A DNA stretch of 64,000 nucleotides from Rubrivivax sp. (GCA_020248945.1 JADCGQ010000027.1:1-64000), one strand, 5' to 3'. Shown: positions 47,328 through 57,075, numbered from the stretch's first letter. Translations and numbers: made by a program. Notes: a model not told the origin generated them from the sequence alone.

Positions 47328-48688
47328 CACAGCGGCGGCTCGCGCAACTCGACGTAGGCGCGCGAGCGCAGTTCCTTGGCCCAGTCGAGGTAGGCCTGCT
47401 CGAAGCGCTGCTCACGCAGCACGTTGCGGGCCTGCTCGCGCAGTTGCTTGGTTTCGAGCGTGGTGTTGCGGCGCTCCAGCACCTGGATCAGGTGCACGCC
47501 GAAGCGCGACACCACGGGCTCCGACAGGCCGTTGATCGCCAGCGCGTTCATCGCGTTCTCGAACTCCGGCACCATCTGCCCGGGGCTTGACCAGCCGAGA
47601 TCGCCACCCGCGGCGGCGCTGCCGTCTTCGCTGTGCTGGCGCGCGATGTCCTCGAAGCTGGTGCCGCCTGATTCGATCTGCCGCTTGTACTCGGCCAGGC
47701 GCCGCGAGGCCGTGGCCGCGTTCAGTTGCGCCGAGGTGCGCAGCAGCACATGGCGGGCGCGTGTCTGCGTGATCTGCCCGAGGGCCACTTCCTTGCGATC
47801 GATCAGCTTCAGCACGTGGAAGCCGGCGCCCGAGCGCAGCAGCGTCGGCGCGACCTCGCCGCTCTTCAGGCTGCGCGTGTGCTCGACGAAGATGTCCGGC
47901 AACCGCGAGGCCGGCCGCAGCCCGATGACGCCGCCGCGTTCGCGGTTGCTGTCTTCGCTGATCTGCCGGGACACGGCCACGAAGTCTTCACCGCCCTGCA
48001 CGCGGGCCAGCGCGGCCAGGGCCATGGCGCGGCGCTGCTCGAGCAGCTCGGGAGTGGCGCCCTCGGGCACCGGGACCAGGATCTGCGCCAGGTTCGTCTC
48101 GGCGTCGCTGTTGGCGGCGCGCCGCTGCTCGTCGAGGTACTTGTCGATGTCGTCGTCGGTGACGCGGATGCGCTGGTAGACCTCGCGCTCGCGCAGCCGC
48201 TCGATCATCAACTGGTCGCGCAGGTTGGCGCGGAAGCGGCCGTAGTCGATGCCCTCGGCGGCCAGACGCTGGCGCAGCGTGTCCATCGTGAGCTGGTTCT
48301 GCAGCGCGATGTTCTGCACCGCGCGGTCGATGTCGATCTCGTCGATGCGCATGCCGCTGTCGCGCGCCGAGGTGATCATGGCGCGTTCGTCGATCAGGGC
48401 ATCGAGCGCCAGCTGGCGCAGCTCGGCGTCGGACGGCAGCGCCTGACCGCCCCGCTGGGCCTCGAGGCGAGCGCGCTCGATGCGGCGCTCGACCTCGCCG
48501 GCGGTGACCGACTCCTGGTTCACCACCGCGGCGATCCAGTCGGCGTTGCGCGGGCCGCGTGGGCTGTTGCCCTGGGCCTGCGCCGCCATGCTGGCCACCT
48601 GCCCCAGCACGACGAGCAGCGCCAGCGCGACGGGGCGCAGGCCTTGGGGGCGCGAGGGGCGCCGGGGGGTCGGGCGGGCAGCGGTCAT
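47327..48688 (-). CDS. surA: Periplasmic chaperone SurA (peptidyl-prolyl isomerase)
   Basis: 453-residue periplasmic folding factor for outer-membrane proteins. Signal peptide in the first 40 residues ([18 protein letters not shown] after a basic start). The SurA N-terminal domain includes [19 protein letters not shown], and two parvulin domains follow (about residues 195-295 and 310-405). The second has [20 protein letters not shown] and [16 protein letters not shown]. The ATG at 48688 starts 10 bp after the lptD stop and avoids a longer start inside lptD. It is translationally coupled to rsmA. Confidence 0.93.
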   Translation of the reverse strand: MTAARPTPRRPSRPQGLRPVALALLVVLGQVASMAAQAQGNSPRGPRNADWIAAVVNQESVTAGEVERRIERARLEAQRGGQALPSDAELRQLALDALIDERAMITSARDSGMRIDEIDIDRAVQNIALQNQLTMDTLRQRLAAEGIDYGRFRANLRDQLMIERLREREVYQRIRVTDDDIDKYLDEQRRAANSDAETNLAQILVPVPEGATPELLEQRRAMALAALARVQGGEDFVAVSRQISEDSNRERGGVIGLRPASRLPDIFVEHTRSLKSGEVAPTLLRSGAGFHVLKLIDRKEVALGQITQTRARHVLLRTSAQLNAATASRRLAEYKRQIESGGTSFEDIARQHSEDGSAAAGGDLGWSSPGQMVPEFENAMNALAINGLSEPVVSRFGVHLIQVLERRNTTLETKQLREQARNVLREQRFEQAYLDWAKELRSRAYVELREPPL

Positions 48689-48698
48689 GGGCAGGGGA

Positions 48699-51137
48699 TC
48701 AGGGCGTGGGACCGACCTTGTCGGTGCGGCGGCTGGTGCGGTCTTCACGCAGCAAGCGGTAACCCGGGATATTGTCCCTCAAGACCTGCAGTGGGTTGGA
48801 GCCCAGCCGCGACAGGCCCACCAGCTCCAGCTGCACGAGGATGCGCGTGGTCGCCTGGCTGCGGCCGGTGGACAGCTGCTCGGCCACGACGCGGGCGATC
48901 CAGCAGCCGGCGTCGTACTCGAAGCCGAGGATGGAGTCGGTCAGCCGGCTGTCCTTGAGGCTGTAGTTGAAGCGCCCCACGGAATACCACGCGCCCTTGC
49001 AGCCGCCGCTGCCGCTGCCGGCCGGCCGCCCGCTGCCCGGCACCGCGCCCCACACCGGCCACTGCCAGCCCACCTCGAGCTGCTCCGACAGGCCGCGCGC
49101 CAGCCGGTAGGTGGCGCCGACGGTGCGGAACGGCCCGGGCGAGTAGCGCGCGCCCATGATCGAGCGCACCGAGCGCTGGATGTCGGGGCTGTACTGCACG
49201 GCGGCGTCGAGCGTCCAGCCCGGCAGCACGCTGGTGCTGCCCACCAGCAGCGCATCGGAGAAGCGTTGCTCCAGCGTCGGCCCGTCGGGCGAGCCGTCGG
49301 CCTGCGGGGCCACGCGCTGCGGCCGCAGCAGCACGCGCTGCACGAGGCCCAGGCGCAGCGCCTCGGCGCCGCTGGCGGCGTCGACCAGTCGTGTCGTGAA
49401 GCCGGCGGTCAGCTGCTTGGCGTCGGAGACGCGGTCGACGCCGGAGAAGGCGTTGTCGGTGAACAGCGAGACGACGTTGAAGTCCTTGGCCGCGGAGTCG
49501 TAGTTCGGCAGCTGGCTCTGTGCCCGGTACGGCGTGCTCACGAACAGCAGCCGCGGTTCCAGCGTCTGGCGCAGCTCGCGGCCGAAGAACACGGTGCTGC
49601 GTTCGAGTTCCAGGCCCAGATCGAGGCTGAAGGTGGGGATGGCGCGGCGGGCGTCCGTCAGCCCGCTGGCCAGGCGCTGCGTGCCCTTGTAGGCCGCGGC
49701 GTTCAGCGCCAGCTTGGGCACGGCGAACCAGCCGTCGCCCCGCACCGGGCGCGCCAGGGACCCCACGGCATGCCAGCGGTCGCCGGTGGGCCGGGCCAGA
49801 TCGATGGCCTGGCCGGCGGGCAGGGTGAAGCGGTTGAACTCCGTCTGCAGCGCCAGCTCCACGCCGCCGGCGGCGCGCGCCTGCAGCGCCATGCCGATCT
49901 GCGGGCTGCGCTCGTAGGGCGCCAGGACGAACGACTCCGGGTCCTGCAGCACCTGCCAGCGCAGCGCGCGGGCGTAGACGCTGCCCTCGCCTTCGCCTTC
50001 GCCCAGCAGCAGGGTGGCCGGCAGCGCGAACGAGCGCTCCACCGCCGCGCGGCCCGCCAGCAGGCGCGGCGTGAAGCTGCGGCCGGCGTCGGGGAAGTCC
50101 TTCCACCAGGCCTCGTCGCTGACGCGCGCGATGTCGGTCTCGATGCGCCAGCCGGCGGCCGGCGTGGCCTCGTGCAGCCACTGCAACGAGCCCCGTGAGC
50201 GGCGCGCCACCTGGTCGTTGGGCAGCGCGTCGAGCCGCAGGGCGCCTCCGAACCTGGGCTCGAGGTAGCGGAACTCGCTGTCGACGCCGAGCCCGCGCCG
50301 CGTGATCACGCGCGGTGCGATCGTCGCGTCGCGGTTGGGCGCGATGTTCCAGTACCAGGGCACCGAGACGATCAGACCGCTGCGGTTGTCGATGTTGATC
50401 GACGGCGGCAGCCAGCCGCTCTTGCGTTCGTCGTTGAGCGGAAAGCTCAGGCGCGGCAACGCCAGGATCGGCACGCCCAGGAAGCGCAGCTGCGCGCCGT
50501 CGGCGATGCCCTCGTTGGCGTCGAGGTCGATCTGGATGCGATCGGTCTTCAGCACCCAGTCGGGCTCGGTGCCGGCCGCGGCGGGGTCGACACGCGGGCA
50601 GCTGGTGTAGCTGGCGTTGGTGGCGCGCGAGCGGCCGGCGCCGAGGAAGTCGATGCGGTCGGCGCGGCCGCCGGCGCCGAGCGTCGTCAACTCGAACTGC
50701 GGCTCGAGGAAGTAGCCCTCGAAACGCTGCACCGAGAGCTGCAGCTCGGGGCCGCTGTAGATGGCGCCGTCGCGCGCCACGCTGACGCCGCCCTTGGCGC
50801 TGGCGAGATCGCGCACGTTGTCGTAGGCCACGCGGTCGGCGCGGATGACGAGGCCGCCGCGGCGGAACTCGACGTCGCCCTCGGCCACCGTCTGCAGCTC
50901 GGGCTGGTTGGTGATGGAGCGCGCCTGCAGCACGATCGGGCCGCGGCGGCTGGCGTCGGCCCGCGGCAAGGGCACCAGCTTGGGCGAGCGCTCCAGCGGC
51001 ACGGCCGGTGCCGAAGCAGCGGCTGCGGCGGCCGTGGCGGAAGCTGGTGCAGGGGCTTGCGGCGCGTCGGTGGCGCCGTGCGCCGGGGCTGCCGACGCGA
51101 GCGCAACGATCGCCAGGGCCAGCGTCGGGTGGGTCAT
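48699..51137 (-). CDS. lptD: LPS-assembly protein LptD
   Basis: 812-residue outer-membrane beta-barrel that inserts lipopolysaccharide with LptE. Signal peptide residues 1-24 (LALAIVALASAAPAHG), then an Ala/Pro-rich linker. The OstA-like N-domain contains QTVAEGDVEFRRGGLVIRAD; the barrel contains GVPILALPRLSFPLNDERKSG and VSVPWYWNIAPNRDATIAPR, which are family landmarks. Few cysteines are visible. It starts at ATG 51137, 77 bp from the divergent amgK. It is followed by surA and rsmA in one probable operon. Confidence 0.92.
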   Translation of the reverse strand: MTHPTLALAIVALASAAPAHGATDAPQAPAPASATAAAAAASAPAVPLERSPKLVPLPRADASRRGPIVLQARSITNQPELQTVAEGDVEFRRGGLVIRADRVAYDNVRDLASAKGGVSVARDGAIYSGPELQLSVQRFEGYFLEPQFELTTLGAGGRADRIDFLGAGRSRATNASYTSCPRVDPAAAGTEPDWVLKTDRIQIDLDANEGIADGAQLRFLGVPILALPRLSFPLNDERKSGWLPPSINIDNRSGLIVSVPWYWNIAPNRDATIAPRVITRRGLGVDSEFRYLEPRFGGALRLDALPNDQVARRSRGSLQWLHEATPAAGWRIETDIARVSDEAWWKDFPDAGRSFTPRLLAGRAAVERSFALPATLLLGEGEGEGSVYARALRWQVLQDPESFVLAPYERSPQIGMALQARAAGGVELALQTEFNRFTLPAGQAIDLARPTGDRWHAVGSLARPVRGDGWFAVPKLALNAAAYKGTQRLASGLTDARRAIPTFSLDLGLELERSTVFFGRELRQTLEPRLLFVSTPYRAQSQLPNYDSAAKDFNVVSLFTDNAFSGVDRVSDAKQLTAGFTTRLVDAASGAEALRLGLVQRVLLRPQRVAPQADGSPDGPTLEQRFSDALLVGSTSVLPGWTLDAAVQYSPDIQRSVRSIMGARYSPGPFRTVGATYRLARGLSEQLEVGWQWPVWGAVPGSGRPAGSGSGGCKGAWYSVGRFNYSLKDSRLTDSILGFEYDAGCWIARVVAEQLSTGRSQATTRILVQLELVGLSRLGSNPLQVLRDNIPGYRLLREDRTSRRTDKVGPTP

Positions 51138-51199
51138 GCGCTCGGGGCAGCCTCGGGGCGGCAGATGGCGCCGCGAGGGTCGCGACGGTCGGCAATTCT

Positions 51200-51205
51200 T
51201 AGAAT
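51200..51205 (+). promoter_or_regulatory. amgK: TAGAAT -10 element before amgK
   Basis: TAGAAT lies in the 11-bp palindrome ATTCTTAGAAT, so a -10-like element is also readable on the opposite strand towards lptD. The amgK ATG follows after 9 nt without a Shine-Dalgarno sequence, again suggesting a very short or absent leader. Confidence 0.4.
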
Positions 51206-51214
51206 CGATTATCC

Positions 51215-52306
51215 ATGAGCCACACCTCCCGCCTGCCCCCCGGGGCCCCCGCCGTCGCCTGGAGCGACCCCTCGCGCCAGGCGGCATTCGAACGTTGGGC
51301 CCAGGCCATCGCCGCGCAGCACGGCATCGACTGGCCCACGCTCGTGCCCGCCTCGGCCGATGCCAGCTTCCGCCGTTATCTGCGCGTGCAGACCGCCACC
51401 GGCAGCCTGATCGTGATGGACGCGCCGCCGCCGCAAGAAGACACGCGGCCCTTCGTGCACGTCGCCGGCCTGCTCGCCGAGGCCGGCCTGCACGCGCCCC
51501 GCGTGCGCGAGGCCGAGCTCGAACAGGGCTTCCTGCTGCTCGACGACCTCGGCAGCGAGCTCTACCTGGCCGCGCTGCAAGCGGCCCAGCAGCAGGGCGA
51601 CCACCGCCGCGCCGACGAGCTGATGCGCGACGCCATCGCGGCGCTCACGCGGCTGCAGCTGGGTGTCGATGCGCGCGCGCTGCCGCCTTTCGACGAGGCG
51701 CTGCTGCGCCGCGAGCTCGACCTGTTCCCGACTTGGTGCGTCGCCCGCGAGCATGGCCTCGTCTGGGGCGATGCCGAGCGCAACGCCTGGCAGCGCGTCA
51801 CCGACGCCCTGGTGGCCAGCGCGCTGGCGCAGCCGGTGGTGGCCGTGCATGCCGACTGGATGCCGCGCAACCTGATGGTCTGCGACGACGCCGGTGGGGG
51901 CCGCAACCCCGGCGTGCTCGACTTCCAGGACGCCGTGGCCGGCCCGCTGACCTACGACATGGCCTCGCTGCTGCGCGACGCCTTCATCAGCTGGCCCGAG
52001 GAGCAGGAGCTCGACTGGGCGGTGCGCTGGTGGCAGGCCGCGCGGGCTGCCGGGCTGCCGGTATCCGATGACTTCGGCGAGTGCTGGCGTGCACTCGAGT
52101 GGATGGGCCTGCAGCGCCATCTCAAGGTGCTGGGCATCTTCTGCCGCCTGAAGCACCGCGACGGCAAGGCCGGCTATGCCGCCGACCTGCCGCGCTTCTT
52201 CGCCTACGCCACCAAGGTGGCGATGCGCTACCGGCCGCTGGCCCCGCTCGTGAAGCTGCTCGAGCCGATGAGCCAGCAGTCGGTGGCGGCCGGCTACACC
52301 TTCTAG
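51215..52306 (+). CDS. amgK: N-acetylmuramate/N-acetylglucosamine anomeric kinase AmgK-like
   Basis: 363-residue member of the aminoglycoside phosphotransferase-like superfamily. The catalytic loop is H212-x-D214 in VHADWMPRNLMV, the metal site DFQD begins at D236, and GPLTYDMASLLRDAF follows. The N-terminal ADASFRRYLRV matches AmgK, which phosphorylates MurNAc/GlcNAc at C1 in peptidoglycan recycling. In Pseudomonas amgK is followed by murU near lptD. Here it is next to lptD, but the next gene is a fasciclin gene on the other strand, so no murU is present. The surrounding envelope genes support the call. Confidence 0.85.
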   Translation: MSHTSRLPPGAPAVAWSDPSRQAAFERWAQAIAAQHGIDWPTLVPASADASFRRYLRVQTATGSLIVMDAPPPQEDTRPFVHVAGLLAEAGLHAPRVREAELEQGFLLLDDLGSELYLAALQAAQQQGDHRRADELMRDAIAALTRLQLGVDARALPPFDEALLRRELDLFPTWCVAREHGLVWGDAERNAWQRVTDALVASALAQPVVAVHADWMPRNLMVCDDAGGGRNPGVLDFQDAVAGPLTYDMASLLRDAFISWPEEQELDWAVRWWQAARAAGLPVSDDFGECWRALEWMGLQRHLKVLGIFCRLKHRDGKAGYAADLPRFFAYATKVAMRYRPLAPLVKLLEPMSQQSVAAGYTF

Positions 52307-52336
52307 CAGGCGCAGCCGGCCGACGCGAGCTGCCGA

Positions 52337-52789
52337 TTACTTCGGCAGCACCACGGTGTCGATGACGTGGATGACACCGTTGCTGGCCACGATGTCGGCC
52401 TGCACGACCTTGGCGTTGTTGACGGTCACGCCGCCGGTGGTGCCGATGGTCAGCATGCCGCCCTGCACCGTCTTCACGCTGCCGGCCTTGACGTCCTTGG
52501 CCATCACGGCGCCCGGCACCACGTGGTACGTGAGCACGGCCGTCAGCTTGGCCTTGTCCTTCAGCAGCGCGTCGAGGTCGGCCTTCGGGATCTTGGCGAA
52601 AGCGGCATCGGTGGGCGCGAACACCGTGAACGGGCCCTTGCCCTTGAGCGTGTCGACCAGGCCGGCGGCCTGCAGGGCCGTGGCCAGCGTCTTGAACGAA
52701 CCGGCGGCGACGGCGGTGTCGACGATGTCCTTGGCCTGGACGGCCAGCGACGCGGCGGCCAGGGCGGTAGCGATGATCAGCTTCTTCAT
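52337..52789 (-). CDS. Secreted single-domain fasciclin (FAS1) protein
   Basis: 150-residue secreted FAS1 protein. Signal peptide residues 1-19 ([17 protein letters not shown]) and one FAS1 domain with both family boxes: [17 protein letters not shown] (H1) and [11 protein letters not shown] near the middle, ending [14 protein letters not shown] (H2). FAS1 domains mediate adhesion or bind other surface molecules. AAAGGA precedes the ATG. The larger, three-domain lipoprotein lies 60 bp upstream on the same strand and may share a transcript. Confidence 0.93.
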   Translation of the reverse strand: MKKLIIATALAAASLAVQAKDIVDTAVAAGSFKTLATALQAAGLVDTLKGKGPFTVFAPTDAAFAKIPKADLDALLKDKAKLTAVLTYHVVPGAVMAKDVKAGSVKTVQGGMLTIGTTGGVTVNNAKVVQADIVASNGVIHVIDTVVLPK

Positions 52790-52849
52790 GGAACAGGTCC
52801 TTTCAGTGACGTTTGGGGAACAGGGATCGAACAGAAAAGCCGGGCGTCT

Positions 52850-54196
52850 TCAAGGCGCCGGCAGGATGACGCGGTCGAGCACGTGGATCACGCCGTTGGA
52901 CGTGAACACGTCGGTCGCCGTGATGCTGGCGCGGCGGCCGCGGCGGTCGGTGATGGCCAGCGTCGAATCGACGGTGAAGGTCTCGCCTTGCAGCGTGGTG
53001 ATCGCCGGGCCCACCGGCACCTGGGCGCGCAGCACGCGGCCGGGCACCACGTGGTAGGTGAGCACCTTGGTCAGCAGCGGAACGTTGGCCAGCAGCTGCG
53101 CCTTCGTCAGACCGAGCTCACCCAGCAGTGCGACGAAAGCATCGTTGGTCGGTGCGAAGACGGTCAGCGGGCCGGTGCCGGACAGCGCGCCCTGCAGATT
53201 GGCCGCGACAACCGCCTCGACCAGGATGCTGAACTGCGGCAGGCTCTGCGCCGTCTGCACGATCGTTTCGGCCGGCAGCGGCAGGATGACGCGGTCGATG
53301 ACGTGGATGACGCCGTTGCTCGTGAGCACGTCGGTGCCGGCGATGCCCGCGCGGCGCGCGCGGCTGTCGGTGATGGCCAGGTCGTTGCCGATCGTGAAGG
53401 TGCCGCCCTGCAGCGTGGTGATGGCCTGGCCTGTGGTGATGTCGGCCTTCAGCGTGCGGTTCGGCAGCACGTGGTACGTGAGCACGCGCGTCAGCAGCGC
53501 GGTGTTCGCCAGCAGCTGCGCCTTCGTCAGACCGAGCTCGCCCAGCAGTGCGACGAAAGCATCGTTGGTCGGTGCGAACACGGTCAGTGGGCCGGTGCCG
53601 GACAGCGCGCCCTGCAGATTGGCCGCGACAACCGCCTCGACCAGGATGCTGAACTGCGGCAGGCTCTGCGCCGTCTGCACGATGTTGCGGTTGGGCGGCA
53701 GCAGCACGCGGTCGACGACATGGATCACGCCGTTGGTGGCGCCGATGTCGGTGGCCGTGATCCGGCTCGTGCGGTTGCGGCCGTCGGTGATGACGAGGTT
53801 GCCGCCGACGGAGTCGACCTTGAAGATGCCGCCAGCCAGCGGCGTGATGGCCCGGCCCAGCGGCACGCTGGCCCGCGGCACGGTGCTGCCGAGCACGTGG
53901 TACTGCAGCACGCTGGTCAGCAGCGCACGGTCGGCCAGCAGTTGCGCGCGGGTGATGCCCAGCTCGGTTGCCAGCGCATTGAAGGCGTCGTCGGTGGGTG
54001 CGAACACCGTGAAGGTGCCCGATTGCAGCAGCGTGGCCTGCAGACCGGTGTTCACCAGCGCCTGATTGAGGGTGCCGAAACGGCTGTCGGTTGCCGTGAC
54101 GTCGGCAATCGCGAACGCGGGGTTGTCGCCACCGCCGCAAGCGGCAACGAAGCTCGTTGCCAGTGCTGCCATGGAAAGCCTGATCCACTTCAACAT
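52850..54196 (-). CDS. Fasciclin lipoprotein with three FAS1 domains
   Basis: 448-residue surface lipoprotein. The signal peptide ends in a lipobox (SFVAACGGGDN) with acylated Cys near residue 21. Three FAS1 domains follow (about residues 28-165, 168-305, 308-447), each with GxFTVFAPTxDAF and xGVIHVxDRVxLP boxes. Domains 2 and 3 are almost identical at their start (TAQSLPQFSILVEAVVAANL). The DNA at 53088-53262 matches 53508-53682 with about three mismatches, a 420-bp period, so this is a recent duplication or gene conversion. ATG 54196 is preferred over an upstream extension that lacks a signal peptide. Confidence 0.92.
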   Translation of the reverse strand: MLKWIRLSMAALATSFVAACGGGDNPAFAIADVTATDSRFGTLNQALVNTGLQATLLQSGTFTVFAPTDDAFNALATELGITRAQLLADRALLTSVLQYHVLGSTVPRASVPLGRAITPLAGGIFKVDSVGGNLVITDGRNRTSRITATDIGATNGVIHVVDRVLLPPNRNIVQTAQSLPQFSILVEAVVAANLQGALSGTGPLTVFAPTNDAFVALLGELGLTKAQLLANTALLTRVLTYHVLPNRTLKADITTGQAITTLQGGTFTIGNDLAITDSRARRAGIAGTDVLTSNGVIHVIDRVILPLPAETIVQTAQSLPQFSILVEAVVAANLQGALSGTGPLTVFAPTNDAFVALLGELGLTKAQLLANVPLLTKVLTYHVVPGRVLRAQVPVGPAITTLQGETFTVDSTLAITDRRGRRASITATDVFTSNGVIHVLDRVILPAP

Positions 54197-54277
54197 GGGT
54201 TTTCTCCAGGGGCGCCGCCTGCCGTCAGAGGCGCCGGGCGCGGTTGAAAAGCGTGCGGGATGGCACGATTCAGTCGG

Positions 54278-54306
54278 AGTATTGACGACAAGGTTTCCTT
54301 TGTAAA
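54278..54306 (-). promoter_or_regulatory. Sigma-70-like promoter of the fasciclin genes
   Basis: Minus strand: TTTACA (54301-54306), exactly 17 bp, then AATACT (54278-54283), within an AT-rich island of the otherwise GC-rich gap 54197-54521. The remainder of that 325-bp gap holds only the short leader of the divergent exporter gene. Confidence 0.55.
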
Positions 54307-54521
54307 CTGTACGGTCACGCAACAAACTGTGTAGTTGCTGCAGTGACCGATCGGTATTGGTGGTTGGTCGTCGGGCGGCTGCCATGGGCCGCCGGTGCCT
54401 TCGGGCCTAGGCCGATCGGTGGAAGCGCCGCGCCGGCACGAAGCGCCGCACGCCGCGAGAATCGGGCATCCCCTCAACGAAGAGCCGCGTCCGGCCCCGC
54501 GCCGACGACGCGGCCGTGCCC

Positions 54522-56360
54522 ATGGCCTTGTTCGCCTACTTCGAAAGCCGCATCCGCCCCACCGCCGCGCCGGGTACACCGCCGCCGCAGGGGCTGATCG
54601 CGTTCTACTGGCACTACATCGGCCAGGCCCGCACCCTGTTCGGCGCCATGTTCGTCACCGGCCTGCTGGTGGCCTTGATCGACACGCTGATCCCGCTGTT
54701 CATCGGCCGGCTGGTCCGGCTGATGGAGGCCACCGACCGCGCCGCGGCCCTGCAGGCCGCCCTGCCGGAGTTGCTGCTGATGGCCGCGGCGGTGCTGATC
54801 GGCCGCCCGCTGACGCTGCTGCTCGACAGCCTGGTGCGCAACAACGCCGTGGTGCCGGGCGTCACCAGCCTGATCCGCTGGCAGAGCCACTGGCACGTGG
54901 TGCGGCAGAGCTGGCCCTTCTTCCAGAACGACTTCGCCGGCCGCATCGCCAACCGCGTGATGCAGACCAGCAATGCCGTGCGCGAGAGCGTGGTCAGCTG
55001 CATCCGCGCCGTCTGGTACATCGTCGTCTACGGCCTGTCGGCTCTGGTGTTGATGGCCATGGCCGACTGGCGGTTGGCGCTGCCCACCATCGCCTGGTTC
55101 GTGGGCTACGTGGTGTTCCTGCGCCACTTCGTGCCGAAGATGCGCGACCTTGCCAAGACGAGCTCGGAACTGCGCAGCCAGGTCATGGGCCGCGTCGTCG
55201 ACAGCTACACCAACATCCTCACGGTGAAGCTGTTCGCCCGCGCCCGCGACGAAGACCAGTACGTGCGCGAAGTGATCGACGAGCACAGCGGCGCCATCGC
55301 CGCCCACATGCGGCTCATCACCACCTTCATGGCCACGCTGTCGGTGCTGAACGCGATGCTGCTGGTGGGCACGGCGGCCATCGGCGTGTGGCTGTGGGGC
55401 AATGGCACCATCGACGCCGGCACGGTGGCGACGGCGCTGCCGCTGGCCTGGGCGATTGCCAACGTGGCCGGCTTCGTGAGCTGGGAAGTGACCGGCATCT
55501 TCGAGAACGTCGGCGTCGTGCAGGAAGGCATGGAGACCATCGCCGTGCCGCACGCCATGGCCGATGCGCCCGGCGCGCGCGAGCTCGAGGTCGATCTCGG
55601 CGAGATCCGCTTCGAGGGTGTCACCTTCACCTACGGCCGCAACGACGGCAAGAAGGTGCTCGACAACCTCAACCTGACCGTGCGGCCCGGCGAGCGCATC
55701 GGCGTCGTCGGCCGCTCAGGCGCAGGCAAGAGCACGCTGGTGAACCTGCTGCTGCGCTTTCACGACCTCGAGTCCGGCAGCCTGCGCATCGACGGCCAGG
55801 ACATCCGCGCCGTGAGCCAGGAAAGCCTGCGCGGCGCCATCGGCCTGGTGACGCAGGACACCTCGCTGCTGCACCGCTCGATCGCCGCCAACATCGGCTA
55901 CGGCCGGCCGGGCGCGAGCCTGGACGAGATCGTGGCCGCCGCCCAGAAGGCGCAGGCGCACGAGTTCATCCTCGGCCTGCAGGACTGGAAAGGCCGCACC
56001 GGCTACGAGGCCCACGTCGGTGAGCGCGGCGTCAAGCTCAGCGGCGGGCAGCGCCAGCGCGTCGCGATCGCGCGCGTGGTGCTGAAGGACGCGCCGATCC
56101 TCGTGCTCGACGAGGCCACCAGTGCGCTCGACAGCGAGGTCGAGCTCGCCATCCAGGACCAGCTGCTGGGCCTGATGGAGGGCAAGACGGTGATCGCCAT
56201 CGCCCACCGCCTGAGCACCATCGCGCGCATGGACCGGCTGATCGTGCTGGAGCAGGGCGTGATCGCCGAGCAGGGCACGCATGCCGAGCTGCTGGCGCTG
56301 AACGGCCACTACGCCAAGCTCTGGTCGCACCAGAGCGGCGGCTTCCTCGGCGAGGACTGA
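54522..56360 (+). CDS. ABC transporter, fused permease and ATPase (exporter type)
   Basis: 612-residue half-transporter. The membrane domain (about residues 20-330) has six predicted helices, with AMFVTGLLVALIDTLIPLFIGRL as the first. The nucleotide-binding domain starts near residue 365: Walker A GRSGAGKST (397-405), Q-loop GLVTQDTSLL, signature LSGGQRQRVAIAR, Walker B ILVLDEATSALD and H-loop IAIAHRLSTI. Such exporters work as homodimers or heterodimers on lipids, drugs or peptides; no second half is adjacent. ATG 54522 is used, although a GTG at 54516 is possible. A bidirectional terminator follows. Confidence 0.92.
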   Translation: MALFAYFESRIRPTAAPGTPPPQGLIAFYWHYIGQARTLFGAMFVTGLLVALIDTLIPLFIGRLVRLMEATDRAAALQAALPELLLMAAAVLIGRPLTLLLDSLVRNNAVVPGVTSLIRWQSHWHVVRQSWPFFQNDFAGRIANRVMQTSNAVRESVVSCIRAVWYIVVYGLSALVLMAMADWRLALPTIAWFVGYVVFLRHFVPKMRDLAKTSSELRSQVMGRVVDSYTNILTVKLFARARDEDQYVREVIDEHSGAIAAHMRLITTFMATLSVLNAMLLVGTAAIGVWLWGNGTIDAGTVATALPLAWAIANVAGFVSWEVTGIFENVGVVQEGMETIAVPHAMADAPGARELEVDLGEIRFEGVTFTYGRNDGKKVLDNLNLTVRPGERIGVVGRSGAGKSTLVNLLLRFHDLESGSLRIDGQDIRAVSQESLRGAIGLVTQDTSLLHRSIAANIGYGRPGASLDEIVAAAQKAQAHEFILGLQDWKGRTGYEAHVGERGVKLSGGQRQRVAIARVVLKDAPILVLDEATSALDSEVELAIQDQLLGLMEGKTVIAIAHRLSTIARMDRLIVLEQGVIAEQGTHAELLALNGHYAKLWSHQSGGFLGED

Positions 56361-56380
56361 GCGCACGCAGCGGAGACAGA

Positions 56381-56405
56381 AAAGCCCGCCAGTGGCGGGC
56401 TTTTT
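56381..56405. terminator. Bidirectional intrinsic terminator
   Basis: AAAGCCCGCC-AGT-GGCGGGCTTTTT: a 7-bp GC stem flanked by A- and T-runs, working on both strands. It ends both the exporter transcript and the convergent PEP-CTERM gene transcript. Confidence 0.88.
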
Positions 56406-56421
56406 CAGGCGGGGAGCGAGA

Positions 56422-57075
56422 TCAGTTCGACTGCTGGCGCTTGCGCAGGGCCGCACCCACGGCCAGCAGGCCCAGCGCCATCATGCCGTAGGTGCCCGGC
56501 TCCGGGATCGGAGCCAGGAACAAGCGCATCGTGCCCGCGGTGATGGTGGCGTCGAGGGCGGCGCCCGTGTCACCGAACGGGTCGTCGAAGCCCTCGTACA
56601 CGGTGACGAAGATCAGGCCGTCGGCGGCCGTGAACGACGTGCCGGCACCAAACGGCCCCGGGCCGCCCGTAGCGCCACCCCAGCTGCCGCTGGCCGTGGC
56701 GCTGCCGCTGTTGTCGGCCAGGCTCGGCGACCAGTCCATGTACTCGGTGGCGGCATCACCGTTGGTCGGGTTCACCGACAACGTGAGCTCGCTGAGCCAG
56801 CTGCCGTTGCTGGTGGTGAAGCTGACGCCGGTGTAAGTGAAGCCCGTCACCGCGGTGCCGGCGCCGATGTCGAAGGCCACCGTCGTGTTGCTCGGTGCGC
56901 CGAAGCCGCCGAAGCTGGTCCAGCCGGCTAGATTGATGTCGATGAAGCCCGCGCTGCCGGCGGGAATGGCCACCACGGCAGCGGGCACGGCCGCGGTGGT
57001 GCGGGCCAGGGCCGGTGCGCTCATCAGCAGGCCGAGGCCGGCGCAGACCAGCGCAGAACGGAAAGTCACAGTCAT
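56422..57075 (-). CDS. PEP-CTERM exported protein
   Basis: 217-residue exported protein. Signal peptide residues 1-24 (LVCAGLGLLMSAPALA) and the C-terminal sorting tail IPEPGTYGMMALGLLAVG followed by basic residues (LRKRQQ). The tail is recognised by an exosortase, and such proteins are usually linked to exopolysaccharide or floc matrix. The middle is Gly/Ser/Thr-rich with few charged residues and no known domain. AGGAGG precedes the ATG. No exosortase (EpsH/XrtA) gene is in the window, so it must be encoded elsewhere. Confidence 0.92.
   Translation of the reverse strand: MTVTFRSALVCAGLGLLMSAPALARTTAAVPAAVVAIPAGSAGFIDINLAGWTSFGGFGAPSNTTVAFDIGAGTAVTGFTYTGVSFTTSNGSWLSELTLSVNPTNGDAATEYMDWSPSLADNSGSATASGSWGGATGGPGPFGAGTSFTAADGLIFVTVYEGFDDPFGDTGAALDATITAGTMRLFLAPIPEPGTYGMMALGLLAVGAALRKRQQSN

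Noticed and set aside
54197..54306. ECF-sigma promoter (GGAA-type) for the fasciclin genes
   Set aside because: GGAAAC is present but no matching -10 at the right distance; the sigma-70 pair with 17-bp spacing explains the region better, and no ECF sigma or anti-sigma gene is nearby.
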